Assembly (NCBI RefSeq): GCF_029624125.1
Contig: NZ_JARSBN010000002.1
Coordinates: 186,001 to 250,000, forward strand
Direction of reading: 5' to 3'
Length of the DNA stretch: 64,000 nucleotides
Origin: Winogradskyella marincola
GTDB taxonomy: Bacteria; Bacteroidota; Bacteroidia; Flavobacteriales; Flavobacteriaceae
Shown here: positions 50,117 to 59,653 of the stretch, piece by piece
Layout: the number at the start of each line of letters is the position of its first letter
Numbering within the stretch: position 1 is the stretch's first letter
Notes under the pieces: model-generated
Told to the model about the DNA's origin: nothing
The model's input: only the letters and a program-made list of their open reading frames with translations
The model's database searches: none
Position numbers and translations under genes: made by a program

Positions 50117-51082
50117 ATGAACAAAAAAATTATAAGCACCATAATTGCAATTGGGATTCCGGTTGTTTATGCAACCCTTGTCCGAATGGCATTTGGGATG
50201 AGACTAAAGACTTGGGATGATTATTTTCAGGTAATGTCTACAACTTTTTTATTCTTGCTTCCTACAATAATTGGTACTCTAACCGTGTACCTATCAAGCC
50301 AGGAAAAAGCAAAAAGTATTACATACAGAATATTTACACCTTGGGTTCCTGTTTTATTATTCTTATTTCTAACATTGGCTTGGGGAATTGAAGGTTGGGC
50401 CTGTTGGATAATGATTTTACCTGTCTTTTTATTAGCTGCATCCATTGGCGGATTATTTGGTGGTTATTTAAAAACCTACAAAAAAAATGACCGACTAAAC
50501 ATTTCGCTGTTAGTATTATTACCGTTTTTAGTTGGGCCAATAGAAAGTGTTATTGAAACGATTCCGGCAACCTATAAAGCCTATACCTACATAGATATTG
50601 ATGCTCCTGCGGAAAAAATTTGGGATAATGTAACACGTGTAAAAGAAATTCCTGTAGAACAAGATAAAGGCTATCTTACAAGAATGCTTGGCTTTCCCAG
50701 ACCTGTAAAAGCAGAATTGAATTTTGAAGGAGTTGGCGCATACAGAGAAGCTATTTTTACAAAAGGGCTTGTGTTTCATGAAACTGTAACAGAGTACGAA
50801 GACAACAAAAAAATGGTGTTTTCTATAAAGGCATATCCACACGAAATACCATCAACCACTTTAGATGAGCACGTAGTTATTGGTGGAGATTATTTTGACG
50901 TTTTAGATGGCACCTACGAACTCGAAAAACTACCAAACGGACTGCATCGTTTGCATTTATACAGTCACTTTAAAATGAATACAACTTTTAATTTCTATGC
51001 TGGTTGGTGGGGAAAATGGATAATGAAAGATATTCAAAACAACATTTTGCAAGTAGAGAAAAAAAGGTCTGAGATTGAATAA
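50117..51082 (+). CDS. Membrane protein with C-terminal SRPBCC-like domain
   Basis: A 321-residue protein. Four or five membrane helices occupy about residues 5-155 (VVYATLVRMAFGMRL, LLPTIIGTLTVYLS, WVPVLLFLFLTLAWG, LLVLLPFLVGPIESV). The rest resembles an SRPBCC/START-type ligand-binding fold (YIDIDAPAEKIWDNVTRV, KEIPVEQDKGY, YSHFKMNTTFNFYAGW). The membrane-anchored SRPBCC combination occurs in some Bacteroidetes proteins; ligand unknown. GTTGTAAGC just upstream (50097-50105) may be another core-like element. Confidence 0.7.
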   Translation: MNKKIISTIIAIGIPVVYATLVRMAFGMRLKTWDDYFQVMSTTFLFLLPTIIGTLTVYLSSQEKAKSITYRIFTPWVPVLLFLFLTLAWGIEGWACWIMILPVFLLAASIGGLFGGYLKTYKKNDRLNISLLVLLPFLVGPIESVIETIPATYKAYTYIDIDAPAEKIWDNVTRVKEIPVEQDKGYLTRMLGFPRPVKAELNFEGVGAYREAIFTKGLVFHETVTEYEDNKKMVFSIKAYPHEIPSTTLDEHVVIGGDYFDVLDGTYELEKLPNGLHRLHLYSHFKMNTTFNFYAGWWGKWIMKDIQNNILQVEKKRSEIE

Positions 51083-51172
51083 TGCCTGCAAATAATAAAA
51101 ATATAAAACTGCAATTGTACTTTAAAAAACCTAAAGAAATAGTATTCTTATAGCCTTACTTTTAACTTTACC

Positions 51173-51817
51173 ATGAAACGTTTGCTCAGCTACATTTATC
51201 CCGTGACCAAAACCATCGAATCCAAATACAGCGGAAAGCTAGAAATCACATGGTATAACGGCAAAAAACACCTTAACTCAGCGAACGCCAACTATAGTTA
51301 TGGTTCACTACAACGCATTCTAAAGTTTGGGTTAAAAAAGATAGATCTTTCCAAAGTAAATTCAGTTTTAATTTTAGGATTAGGAGGCGGAAGTGTCATT
51401 GAAACTTTACGACAAGATTTTAATTATTCTGACCTAATTGAAGCTGTAGAACTTGATCCTGTAATAATAGATATAGCCAAAACAGAATTTGGTATAGAAC
51501 AGAACGAAACATTAAAAATTCATTGTGCTGATGCCTATGAATTTGTTAAAGACCACTCAAAAACATTCGATCTTATTATTGTTGATCTTTATATAGATTT
51601 AGATGTTCCTAATAAATTTCTGGATTTTAAATTTTGGGATCATATTTTGGCACTAAAAAATTCCTCTGGCTCCATAATTTTCAATGCTGCAGTTAAGGTT
51701 TCAAAAGCTGATAAAATCATTTCGATTTCAAATTACCTGAAGACAAAAGTATTCAAGGTTGAGCTTTACGACAATGTTAACAATACCAACACCGTCATTA
51801 TAGCAAAAGGGTTGTAA
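51173..51817 (+). CDS. Spermidine-synthase-like methyltransferase-fold protein
   Basis: A 214-residue protein with a Rossmann methyltransferase fold similar to spermidine synthases. LILGLGGGSVIETLRQDF is the SAM/dcSAM loop, VELDPVIIDIAK the acidic motif, CADAYEFVKDHSKTFDLIIV the following strand. It lacks the full active-site set for aminopropyl transfer, as is common for SpeE-like proteins of unknown function. Location: cytoplasm. Confidence 0.8.
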   Translation: MKRLLSYIYPVTKTIESKYSGKLEITWYNGKKHLNSANANYSYGSLQRILKFGLKKIDLSKVNSVLILGLGGGSVIETLRQDFNYSDLIEAVELDPVIIDIAKTEFGIEQNETLKIHCADAYEFVKDHSKTFDLIIVDLYIDLDVPNKFLDFKFWDHILALKNSSGSIIFNAAVKVSKADKIISISNYLKTKVFKVELYDNVNNTNTVIIAKGL

Positions 51818-51895
51818 TTATTTAAAAATTAACCTCTTGCCAACAGAACTTATTTATAACCTATAACGCAAAAGCATCAACATAAACCAACCGTT

Positions 51896-52357
51896 TTGTA
51901 TTTTAAAAGAATAAAAATAACCGAATTAAGTACCGAAAAAATTGAAAGTAATGTTAGGCTACTTTCCTTAAGGCGGCATACATCTCTTGATTTTAAGTCA
52001 GCCTCAACTTACGTAGCAGAACCTAATAAGTTTTTCTTAGGTTATGAAAACGACAGAAAAATTGATTTGCTAAGAATCATAACACCATTTGAAAGATTAC
52101 TTCCAAAGATAATTGTGACGTTTGACAAAACGAATTTTCAGGAATATAAGTTGAGGTTGAAATTAATCTCAATGGTCAGTTTAATTTTATTGACTATTGG
52201 CTTGATTTTTAATTTAGTATATTCAATTCAAAATGGACGCTTAGAAAGTGATTTCGGATCTATCGTAATAGTGAATCTAATTTTTTACTTACTTCTTTTT
52301 GTTGAATATAAGTTAGTGAAAAGAAAAATGGATCTAACTTTAAATTGGAAAGAATAA
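51896..52357 (+). CDS. Small membrane protein, unknown
   Basis: A 153-residue product starting at a TTG (51896), with a basic N-terminal domain and two membrane helices near the C-terminus (ISMVSLILLTIGLIFNLV and IVIVNLIFYLLLFVEY). No ATG upstream gives a better frame. No family recognised. It belongs to a run of small accessory genes with loose spacing. Confidence 0.5.
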   Translation: MYFKRIKITELSTEKIESNVRLLSLRRHTSLDFKSASTYVAEPNKFFLGYENDRKIDLLRIITPFERLLPKIIVTFDKTNFQEYKLRLKLISMVSLILLTIGLIFNLVYSIQNGRLESDFGSIVIVNLIFYLLLFVEYKLVKRKMDLTLNWKE

Positions 52358-52422
52358 AAATTACAAAATATTGATACTAGCATTCTGTAATTACAATGTA
52401 ATCAAAATAAAAACCGAAACAC

Positions 52423-53076
52423 TTGAAATTAAAACTTATACCAACCTTACTTCTATTTCTGGCTCTATTAAATTGTAGCGACAAAAGACCACCTCAAACC
52501 ACAAGCTTTGAGAACTTGTATAAGGTTAGTTCATCTAAAATGAAAATGAACCAATCTACGCTAGAAATTACATTAATGGACGACTCTTACATTTATTTTG
52601 AAGACTACAACGAACTAAAATTTGAGGTCTTTTTAAATACCAATTATAATAAGCTAAAAGATTACGAAGCCATAAAACTAACATCCACCCAAATGGGAAG
52701 AGATGATATTTACAGCAAAACATTTTCAAAAAGTGACTTAAAAAAAATAAACAACACCTTTAAAAACCAACACTTAAAAAGAAATCTGTATAGTATCGTT
52801 AATAGTTTTGATGCAAGTGAATTATGGAATTTTAGATCTACTGTCATTCAGTTTTCAGACTATGCAAAAGATTCAAAAAAGCTAAACTACATAGAACTTG
52901 TCACAAGACATTCTGAGTTACAAAACGGAACCCGAAAAGACTCAGTTGCCACACAAAGAATTAAGCTTATTAAAGACTTCTTTGAGGAAGAGGGCATACA
53001 AGACGCTTGGGATAAAAATGATAGAAGGATTGATGCTAGTAACTTAGTTTTAAAACTAAACTTAATCTTGCAGTAG
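52423..53076 (+). CDS. Lipoprotein, unknown function
   Basis: A 217-residue predicted lipoprotein starting at TTG 52423 (LKLKLIPTLLLFLALLNC, Cys at residue 18). The mature part is Lys/Asp/Asn-rich with no recognised domain (YIYFEDYNELKFEVFLNTNY, NFRSTVIQFSDYAKDSK). It is 65 nt after the previous ORF. Confidence 0.6.
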   Translation: MKLKLIPTLLLFLALLNCSDKRPPQTTSFENLYKVSSSKMKMNQSTLEITLMDDSYIYFEDYNELKFEVFLNTNYNKLKDYEAIKLTSTQMGRDDIYSKTFSKSDLKKINNTFKNQHLKRNLYSIVNSFDASELWNFRSTVIQFSDYAKDSKKLNYIELVTRHSELQNGTRKDSVATQRIKLIKDFFEEEGIQDAWDKNDRRIDASNLVLKLNLILQ

Positions 53077-53123
53077 CAAAGTATTAATTATTAACTTCAC
53101 TACCTCAAACGCACATAAAACCA

Positions 53124-53339
53124 ATGAATTTTTTAGAAAAATTACCATCCTTAATCCTCTTTGGTATATTACTTTTCTTTTGGAATAAATATATAGTAAC
53201 AACATTGGTAAAAAAAGTTGTGCAACTAAATCCAGATAATGATTGGTTGGCAGCAAATCAACATATTTTTATAAAAGGATTTCAAACTTTTTATTGGGCT
53301 TCTTATATAATGATAATAATCACATTTTTAGTATCCTAA
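53124..53339 (+). CDS. 71-aa membrane protein
   Basis: A short protein with two hydrophobic helices (LPSLILFGILLFFWNKYIV and TFYWASYIMIIITFLV). It starts at ATG 53124 and ends 9 nt before the next gene, so the two are co-transcribed. No homolog recognised. Confidence 0.55.
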   Translation: MNFLEKLPSLILFGILLFFWNKYIVTTLVKKVVQLNPDNDWLAANQHIFIKGFQTFYWASYIMIIITFLVS

Positions 53340-53348
53340 TAAGTACAC

Positions 53349-53885
53349 ATGAAAACGTATTACATAAAAAAAGAAGGCATTGATGACTATGTAAACAGGG
53401 AAACAAAGAAAAAAATGAGGATTAGTGCAATTGGCTTTTTCATTTTTTTCATTCTAATGTTTGCTTTTACATATTCTTACGGAGTACACAAAATTTTAAT
53501 GCTACCACTTGCTATCTTTTTTCTAATCATTTTGGGTGTAATCTACACATCGAGTTTGTCTCAAATCAAAAATTTAATAGACCTTACTTGTTTTGTTTTT
53601 TCAGAAGAATCAGTATCAAAATTACTAGATAAAGAACAGCTTAATTTAATGAACAAAGTTGGCGTCTCAAGAAACGAGCATAGATATGGTGTAAAGTTTA
53701 ACCAAACCATTAAGTTTAGTAATATTGAATCTACTGCGATAAAAGCAAATGAAATTGTTATAAAATCTAGAGATTATGATTTTACAACTGGTAATGGTAA
53801 AATTTCAATACCCAAAGAAATTGAAGATTACGAGACTATTAAAGCAGAAATTATAAAAAATGCTGACGTGTATAAATTAGTGTAA
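53349..53885 (+). CDS. 178-aa membrane protein of unknown function
   Basis: Two membrane helices (about residues 24-45 and 50-72: ISAIGFFIFFILMFAFTYSY, LMLPLAIFFLIILGVIYTS) and a soluble C-terminal part with RVGVSRNEHRYGVKFNQTIK. A PH-like or bacterial YdbS-type fold is possible but not clear. It ends 49 nt before the response regulator. Confidence 0.55.
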   Translation: MKTYYIKKEGIDDYVNRETKKKMRISAIGFFIFFILMFAFTYSYGVHKILMLPLAIFFLIILGVIYTSSLSQIKNLIDLTCFVFSEESVSKLLDKEQLNLMNKVGVSRNEHRYGVKFNQTIKFSNIESTAIKANEIVIKSRDYDFTTGNGKISIPKEIEDYETIKAEIIKNADVYKLV

Positions 53886-53934
53886 AACCTAAAAATTCCC
53901 ATTTCTTTCCAAGATCTTAAAGTAAATTTGTGAT

Positions 53935-54612
53935 GTGAAAATTTTAGTAATAGAAGACGAGCCACAGTTACTCAGTAATGTAAAAGAATCTCTAGAAAAA
54001 GAGAAGTTTCTGGTAGAAACAGCTTCAGATTATCATGAGGCAATAGACAAACTCTTTATATATGAGTACGACTGTATATTACTAGATATTATGCTACCTA
54101 ACGGCAATGGTCTACAGATTCTATCTCAACTCAAGGCGGAAGAAAAAAGTGAAAATGTAATTATAATTTCTGCAAAAGACTCACTAGACGATAAACTCAA
54201 AGGGCTAGAACTAGGTGCAGACGACTATCTCACAAAACCATTTCATTTAGCAGAGCTCAATGCTAGAGTTAAAGCTGTTTTAAGAAGACAAAAATTAAAT
54301 GGCAAAAACACACTCCAAATTGCTAATGCTACACTAGATCTAAGAGAACGAACATTTATTGTAAATAATCAAAAAATTTCTTTGAACAGAAAAGAGTTTG
54401 ATATTCTTAATTATTTTTCACTCAACCTCAACAGATTAATCACAAAATCTGCGTTAGCAGAGCATGTTTGGGGAGATCATTCTGATAATGCCGATAATTT
54501 TGACTTTGTATACTACCAAATTAAAAATTTGCGCAAAAAGCTACAATCTGCTAATGCAGATATAGAAATAGAGTCTGTTTATGGTATTGGATATAAACTG
54601 ATTAAAAAATGA
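53935..54612 (+). CDS. OmpR-family response regulator
   Basis: A 225-residue two-domain regulator. The receiver (about 1-120) has the phosphoacceptor D51 in CILLDIMLPNGNG, the acidic pair in VIEDEP, and K in LTKPFHLAELNARV. The winged-helix OmpR-type DNA-binding domain (about 125-222) has LNRKEFDILNYFSLN and DFVYYQIKNLRKKLQ. The start codon is GTG. It overlaps the histidine kinase gene by 4 nt, and the PepSY-like and porin genes follow as likely targets. Confidence 0.94.
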   Translation: MKILVIEDEPQLLSNVKESLEKEKFLVETASDYHEAIDKLFIYEYDCILLDIMLPNGNGLQILSQLKAEEKSENVIIISAKDSLDDKLKGLELGADDYLTKPFHLAELNARVKAVLRRQKLNGKNTLQIANATLDLRERTFIVNNQKISLNRKEFDILNYFSLNLNRLITKSALAEHVWGDHSDNADNFDFVYYQIKNLRKKLQSANADIEIESVYGIGYKLIKK

Positions 54613-55895
54613 AATTACTTAACCAGTCTATAAAACACCTCTCTATTTCCATCTTAGCTATTGTAACAATTTGGGCAATAGTTTTTTATTTTAATATGCT
54701 AAATGAAATAAAAAGCAGTATTGATGAAGGTCTAGAAAACTACAAACGGTTAATTATACAAAACGCACAACAAGACTCAACCATTTTAACCAAAACATAC
54801 TTTGACGAAAGTTTTTTTGCTATTCAACAAATTAACAAACAAAAAGCACTCTCAGTAAAAGATGATTATAGCGATACGGTACTTTATATGCAAGACGCAG
54901 ATGATACAGAACCAGAAGCAGAACCTGTAAGAATGCTAACCACTGCCTTTGAGCTAAATGGCAAATACTACCAACTAAAAGTCGCTAACTCCATGGTAGA
55001 AGAAGATGACTTAGTAAAAGAACTTCTTTACGATATTATCTGGCTTTATCTTAGTTTAATTCTTGGCATTATCTTCATTAATAATTTTGTCTTAAAAAAG
55101 CTTTGGAAACCTTTTTATGATTTCTTAAGTCAGCTAAAAAAGTACCACCTAGGCAAAACCGAAGACTTGCCTAAAACAAAAACCAAAACAAAGGAATTTA
55201 ACGACCTACAGAATGTTGTTACCAATTTGCTAGCGCACACTTCACAAATCTACGAACACCAAAAGCAATTTATAGAAAATGCTTCGCACGAGCTACAAAC
55301 ACCTTTAGCTATAGCCACTAATAAATTAGAATTATTAATTGAAAACGGAAAACTTCAAAACAATCAAGCCCAAACAATTGCTGAAGTAATGGGTATTATA
55401 GAACGTTTGGTGCGCTTAAATAAATCTTTGTTATTATTAACCAAAATAGAAAACAAACAGTTTTTAAATAATCAAGATGTATTAATAAATACTGTTGTAA
55501 AAAAGAATAGCAGCAACTTAGAAGAAATAGCAGCTTTCAAAAAAGTAAAAATTTCTGTGCTAGAAACAGCAAATCTGTCTACAAAAATGGATCCTTCATT
55601 AGCCAACGTTATTGTTTCTAACCTATTAAGAAATGCCATATTTCATAACATACCTAACGGAAATGTACACATAGAAATCACAAATGACACCCTTAAAATA
55701 AGCAACACAGGAAACAACCTAAAACTTGATAAAAACTCTATTTTCAATAGATTTTACAAACCCAATAACGCTTCAAAAGGAACAGGTCTTGGTTTGGCCA
55801 TTGTAAAAGCAATATCAGACACTTATGGTTTTAGAGTATCCTATTCTTATATAGACACCTTACATTGTTTTTTAATTAAGTTTCCTGCTAACTAA
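54609..55895 (+). CDS. Sensor histidine kinase
   Basis: A 428-residue membrane sensor. TM1 at about residues 10-30, periplasmic sensor about 31-140, TM2 about 143-162. The HisKA domain has H227 in ENASHELQTPLAIATNKL. The HATPase has LRNAIFHNIPNGN, GTGLGLAIVK and the N and G boxes. It partners with the OmpR-type regulator it overlaps. The periplasmic part is acidic (ADDTEPEAEPVRM) and is probably the ligand sensor. Confidence 0.93.
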   Translation: MKLLNQSIKHLSISILAIVTIWAIVFYFNMLNEIKSSIDEGLENYKRLIIQNAQQDSTILTKTYFDESFFAIQQINKQKALSVKDDYSDTVLYMQDADDTEPEAEPVRMLTTAFELNGKYYQLKVANSMVEEDDLVKELLYDIIWLYLSLILGIIFINNFVLKKLWKPFYDFLSQLKKYHLGKTEDLPKTKTKTKEFNDLQNVVTNLLAHTSQIYEHQKQFIENASHELQTPLAIATNKLELLIENGKLQNNQAQTIAEVMGIIERLVRLNKSLLLLTKIENKQFLNNQDVLINTVVKKNSSNLEEIAAFKKVKISVLETANLSTKMDPSLANVIVSNLLRNAIFHNIPNGNVHIEITNDTLKISNTGNNLKLDKNSIFNRFYKPNNASKGTGLGLAIVKAISDTYGFRVSYSYIDTLHCFLIKFPAN

Positions 55896-55972
55896 GTTTG
55901 TTCCCAAGTCTTTCCAGATTTGGGTATTTCTTTTGTCTTGTAAATGAATTATTAATCTAAAAAAATTACAAG

Positions 55973-56419
55973 ATGAAGACACAAATTTTAATTATTGGCA
56001 CTACTCTAGCTGTTTTATCAACACTACAAGCACAAGACATTCCTCAAAACCAAGTTCCATCGGTTATTGTTAATGAGTTTAACAAAGAATTCTCTAAAGC
56101 AACAGATATAGAATGGGAAATGGATGGCAACTTATATAGTGTAGACTTTGAAATTGGCTGGAATATAGACCATGAAGTATGGTACAATACCGAAGGAAAA
56201 ATAGTGAAGCACAAGAAAGATATTTCTAAAAAAGAACTACCAAAGACAGTTAAAAACAGATTAGAAAAAAGTTTTAAAGGCTATACAATAGACGACTTAG
56301 AACAAATTACAGACAATAAAGAAACAGTCTATAAAATGGAGCTAAAGTCTCTAACAAAAACAGATTGGGATATTGTTATAGATGCTTCAGGTAATGTTTT
56401 AAGCAAAATAGCGGACTAA
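55973..56419 (+). CDS. PepSY-like periplasmic protein
   Basis: A 148-residue exported protein (signal peptide ending STLQAQ, about residue 20) with two PepSY-like repeats. WEMDGNLYSVDFEIGWNIDH and TDWDIVIDASGNVLSK-type strands match the Bacteroidetes PepSY-like (BLIP-like) family. This family is often encoded with two-component systems. It shares a TAATG junction with the downstream porin, so both are co-translated. Confidence 0.85.
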   Translation: MKTQILIIGTTLAVLSTLQAQDIPQNQVPSVIVNEFNKEFSKATDIEWEMDGNLYSVDFEIGWNIDHEVWYNTEGKIVKHKKDISKKELPKTVKNRLEKSFKGYTIDDLEQITDNKETVYKMELKSLTKTDWDIVIDASGNVLSKIAD

Positions 56420-57597
56420 TGTATAAGACGCTTTTAGCTGTATTTTTTATAACCCTTACCCACATTTTACAAGCACAACAGAAAAGAAACAATTTTTCTA
56501 ATTGGTTTGAGAAAATACATATTGGTGGTTATATGCAAATAAGGTACAATGGGTTGTTAGAAACAAACACAGACTTAAGTTGTGAGCAGTGTGATGAAAA
56601 TTGGGGAAAGGATAATAATGGAATGTCCTTTAGACGTATACGCTTCAAAATTAAAGGGCAGATTTCACCTCAAATATTTTTCTACTTTCAACCAGATTTT
56701 GCTAAATCTATTGGAGAAAACCATCATGTTGGGCGTTTAAAAGACGCCTACATTGATGTGGGTTTAGACAAAAAAAATGAATTTCGCATTAGAATAGGAC
56801 AAAGCAAAGTTCCTTATGGTTTTGAAAACATGCAATCTAGCAGCAACAGATTACCTTTAGACAGAGACGATGCTCTTAATAGTGCTGTAAAAGACGAGCG
56901 AGATCTTGGTGTGTTCTTCTATTGGGCTACCAAAGAAAAGAGAGAGCTTATAAAAAATCTAAGAAAATCTGGTTTAAGTGGTGGAGACTTTGGCTTGTTT
57001 GCTTTTGGATTTTACAATGGGCAAACTGCTAATCATTTTGATGAAAACAATGAATTTCACTTGGTGTCTCGATTTTCGTACCCTATAGAACTAAAAAATC
57101 AAGTAATAGAATTGGGTATTCAAGCTTATTCAGGAAAATATGTTGTTACAAATCATAGTCAAGATATTAATACAAATATTAAAGGCTACAGAGATCAGCG
57201 GATGGCATTATCATTTTTACTTTATCCTCAACCTTTTGGCATTCAAATGGAATACAACTTTGGCGAAGGACCTGAGTTTAATAAAACTACAAACTCTATT
57301 TTAGTAAAACCTTTACAAGGAGGATATGCTACATTTTCTTACTATACAGAAAAGTGGAATCAACAATTTTATCCTTTTGTCCGTGTACAATACTACAAAG
57401 GAGGAAAAAAACACGAACTAGATGCCAGAAGTTACACCGTAAAAGATGCTGAGATTGGCATAGAATGGCACCCAATTCCTCATTTCGAATTTTTGGCTGA
57501 GTATACTTTTTCTGATCGTAGATATGAAGATTTTGAAAATCCTATTAACCATCAAAATGGAGGACTTATGAGAATACAAGCACAATTAAAGTTTTAA
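56419..57597 (+). CDS. OprO/OprP-like porin
   Basis: A 392-residue outer-membrane porin (signal peptide ending LQAQ, about residue 19). The pattern GGYMQIRYNGLLETNTDLSC, then RFKIKGQISPQIFFYFQPDF and the terminal IQAQLKF match phosphate-selective porin O/P family proteins, widespread in Bacteroidetes. Substrate specificity cannot be inferred. It lies in the two-component/PepSY operon, and a terminator follows. Confidence 0.85.
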   Translation: MYKTLLAVFFITLTHILQAQQKRNNFSNWFEKIHIGGYMQIRYNGLLETNTDLSCEQCDENWGKDNNGMSFRRIRFKIKGQISPQIFFYFQPDFAKSIGENHHVGRLKDAYIDVGLDKKNEFRIRIGQSKVPYGFENMQSSSNRLPLDRDDALNSAVKDERDLGVFFYWATKEKRELIKNLRKSGLSGGDFGLFAFGFYNGQTANHFDENNEFHLVSRFSYPIELKNQVIELGIQAYSGKYVVTNHSQDINTNIKGYRDQRMALSFLLYPQPFGIQMEYNFGEGPEFNKTTNSILVKPLQGGYATFSYYTEKWNQQFYPFVRVQYYKGGKKHELDARSYTVKDAEIGIEWHPIPHFEFLAEYTFSDRRYEDFENPINHQNGGLMRIQAQLKF

Positions 57598-57610
57598 AAG
57601 AATTTCAAAA

Positions 57611-57647
57611 AAAATAAAAAAGCACCTCTATATAGAGGTGCTTTGTG
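57611..57647 (+). terminator. Terminator after the porin gene
   Basis: AAAGCACCTCTA-TA-TAGAGGTGCTTT stem with flanking A and T runs. Confidence 0.85.
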
Positions 57648-57830
57648 TTGGCTACTAATTTTTATGTTCTAAGGATTAGATTAAGATTCCCCTTAATAAA
57701 TCTTAACATTTCAAAAATAAAAAATAATCCTTAGATATAAGGTAATTTCCTATAAGAAAACACCTATAAATCTTTCATAATCATTTGTTTTCTAGTATTT
57801 TGTATTTATTTTATTCAAAATTTTAAGCTT

Positions 57831-58181
57831 ATGCAAAGAAAATGTCCTGAGTGTGGAGATAGAATCATTGGCCGAATTGACAAAAAATTTTGTAGTGATA
57901 GCTGTAGAAATGGTCACAACAATCGTATTAACAAAGACTCTAAAAACTTAATACGAAATACCAATAATCGTCTTAGAAAAAACTACAGAATCTTAGAGAT
58001 GCTCAATCCCAACAAGAAAACAAAATGCTCTAGAGCTAAGCTTATAGAAAAAGGATTTGATTTTAACTATTTTACAAGCATATACACTACAAAAGCAGGA
58101 GCTATATACTACTTTGTATACGACCAAGGCTATTTACCATTAGAAAGTGATTATTACGCTCTGGTAAAACGAGATGATTAG
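57831..58181 (+). CDS. Zinc-ribbon protein (DUF2116-like)
   Basis: A 116-residue cytoplasmic protein that begins with a zinc ribbon RKCPECGDRIIGRIDKKFCS followed by SCRNGHNNR (CxxC...CxxxC). The rest is basic (KNLIRNTNNRLRKNYRIL) with FYTTKAGAIYYFVYD-type strands. It could bind nucleic acid. The last 4 nt overlap the convergent CBS gene. Confidence 0.75.
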   Translation: MQRKCPECGDRIIGRIDKKFCSDSCRNGHNNRINKDSKNLIRNTNNRLRKNYRILEMLNPNKKTKCSRAKLIEKGFDFNYFTSIYTTKAGAIYYFVYDQGYLPLESDYYALVKRDD

Positions 58182-58660
58182 CCTTTAGTGGTGCTATTCC
58201 AATTTTCGCCTTTAAGTTCTAAAGCTGCCTTAAGAATATCCTTTTGGCTAATTTGACCTACTAACTTACCATTTTCTACAATAGGAAAACGCCTTCGTTT
58301 AGAGTTTAAAAACTTATTTGCAGCATCAAAAACATCCATATTACCATCAATAGTCTCAACATCCTTTGCCATACGCTTTTCTACATTATCGTGCTCTAAT
58401 GGCATGTTGTAATAACGGCTTTCACTAAGTTGCTTAAGACAATCTCCTTCAGAGATAATACCAATCAACTCTTGCCTGTCATTAACTACTGGTCCTCCAG
58501 AAATCTTATACTTTATTAAAGACTCTACAACTTCTTGTACCGTTTGCTCTGGTCTAAACGTTATAAGATTGGTAGACATGTAATCTCTTACTTTTAGCGC
58601 AGTTGCCTGTGCAGTTGTTTGCTGTTGCTTACGCGCACCTTGAAAACTCTTTATTCCCAT
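58178..58660 (-). CDS. Two-CBS-domain protein
   Basis: A 160-residue protein with two CBS motifs. MSTNLITFRPEQTVQEVVES opens the first, with SGGPVVNDRQELIGIISEGD. MAKDVETIDGNMDVFDAANK opens the second, with RRFPIVENGKLVGQISQKDI. CBS pairs bind adenosine ligands such as AMP or ATP and regulate enzymes or channels; no partner is fused here. The N-terminus has Gln/Ala-rich residues. Confidence 0.9.
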   Translation of the reverse strand: MGIKSFQGARKQQQTTAQATALKVRDYMSTNLITFRPEQTVQEVVESLIKYKISGGPVVNDRQELIGIISEGDCLKQLSESRYYNMPLEHDNVEKRMAKDVETIDGNMDVFDAANKFLNSKRRRFPIVENGKLVGQISQKDILKAALELKGENWNSTTKG

Positions 58661-58773
58661 AACATTTAAATTTTAGTGTTCATTTAAAGTTACTGAAAAT
58701 TAATTGGTTAGCAAAATGAAAAAATTCTTACGCAATTGTTACGTATTTTTAGCTCATAAAACTTTATCAAATT

Positions 58774-59583
58774 TTGAAGAAGAAGATTAGCATTATCGGT
58801 TGTGGTTGGTTGGGTTTTCCGCTTGCCAAACACTTTGTCGATAATGGTTACGTAGTTAAAGGATCTACAACCACAAAAGCCAAACTAAAAACACTTAGCA
58901 ATGCTGGTATTGAAGCGTTTACTATTCAGCTAAACGAAAAAGGAATTACCGGAAATTATCCTGATTTTTTTAAAGAAAGTGACACTGTTATTATCAACAT
59001 TCCTCCTGGTTTAAGAAAAAATCCTAACAAAAATCATGTTGAAGAAATACAACATTTAATAAAAGCTATCGCAACTCAAAGCATTAAAAACATTATCTAC
59101 ATAAGCTCTACTTCTGTTTTTAATGACGAATCAGATTTTCCGGTTATAAATGATAGTTCTGCCCCAAATGCCACAACTAGAAGCGCCAAACAACTCATTG
59201 CCATAGAAGATGCGCTTCAAAAAAATCCTAAATTCAATACTACTATAATTCGTTTTGGTGGTTTGTATGATTCGCAAAGGCATCCTGCTAAATTTTTAGC
59301 TGGTAAAACCAACGTATCAAATCCTGAAGCTCCTGTAAATCTTATTCACAAAGAAGACTGCATTAATATTATAAGTCTCGTTCTTAAAAAAAATATTCAA
59401 AATGAAATATTAAATGCTGTGCATCCAGATCATCCTTCAAAAAAAGAGTACTATACCAACTATTGCAAAGAGCACCAACTAGAGCTGCCAAAATTTAATA
59501 TGGAAGAAAAAAGTAAAGGAAAATTAATAGAAAGTATAAAATTGGAACAGCTTTTGAATTACAGCTGGAAACAGGCACTATAG
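58774..59583 (+). CDS. NAD(P)-binding SDR-like protein (YeeZ-type)
   Basis: A 269-residue Rossmann-fold protein. It starts at TTG 58774 (KKKISIIGCGWLGFPLAKHF), which is the first plausible codon before the GxGxxG-like motif. Conserved parts are IYISSTSVFNDESD, the catalytic-type region with ARSAKQLIAIEDA, and IRFGGLYDSQRHPAK. The YeeZ-like subgroup is of unclear function. It stands alone before a TPR gene. Confidence 0.8.
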   Translation: MKKKISIIGCGWLGFPLAKHFVDNGYVVKGSTTTKAKLKTLSNAGIEAFTIQLNEKGITGNYPDFFKESDTVIINIPPGLRKNPNKNHVEEIQHLIKAIATQSIKNIIYISSTSVFNDESDFPVINDSSAPNATTRSAKQLIAIEDALQKNPKFNTTIIRFGGLYDSQRHPAKFLAGKTNVSNPEAPVNLIHKEDCINIISLVLKKNIQNEILNAVHPDHPSKKEYYTNYCKEHQLELPKFNMEEKSKGKLIESIKLEQLLNYSWKQAL

Positions 59584-59653
59584 AAATTAATAGTTTATTA
59601 AGAGCTATATTCTTAAAATTTTATAGTTTTAGCCATCAAAATTTATATTTATA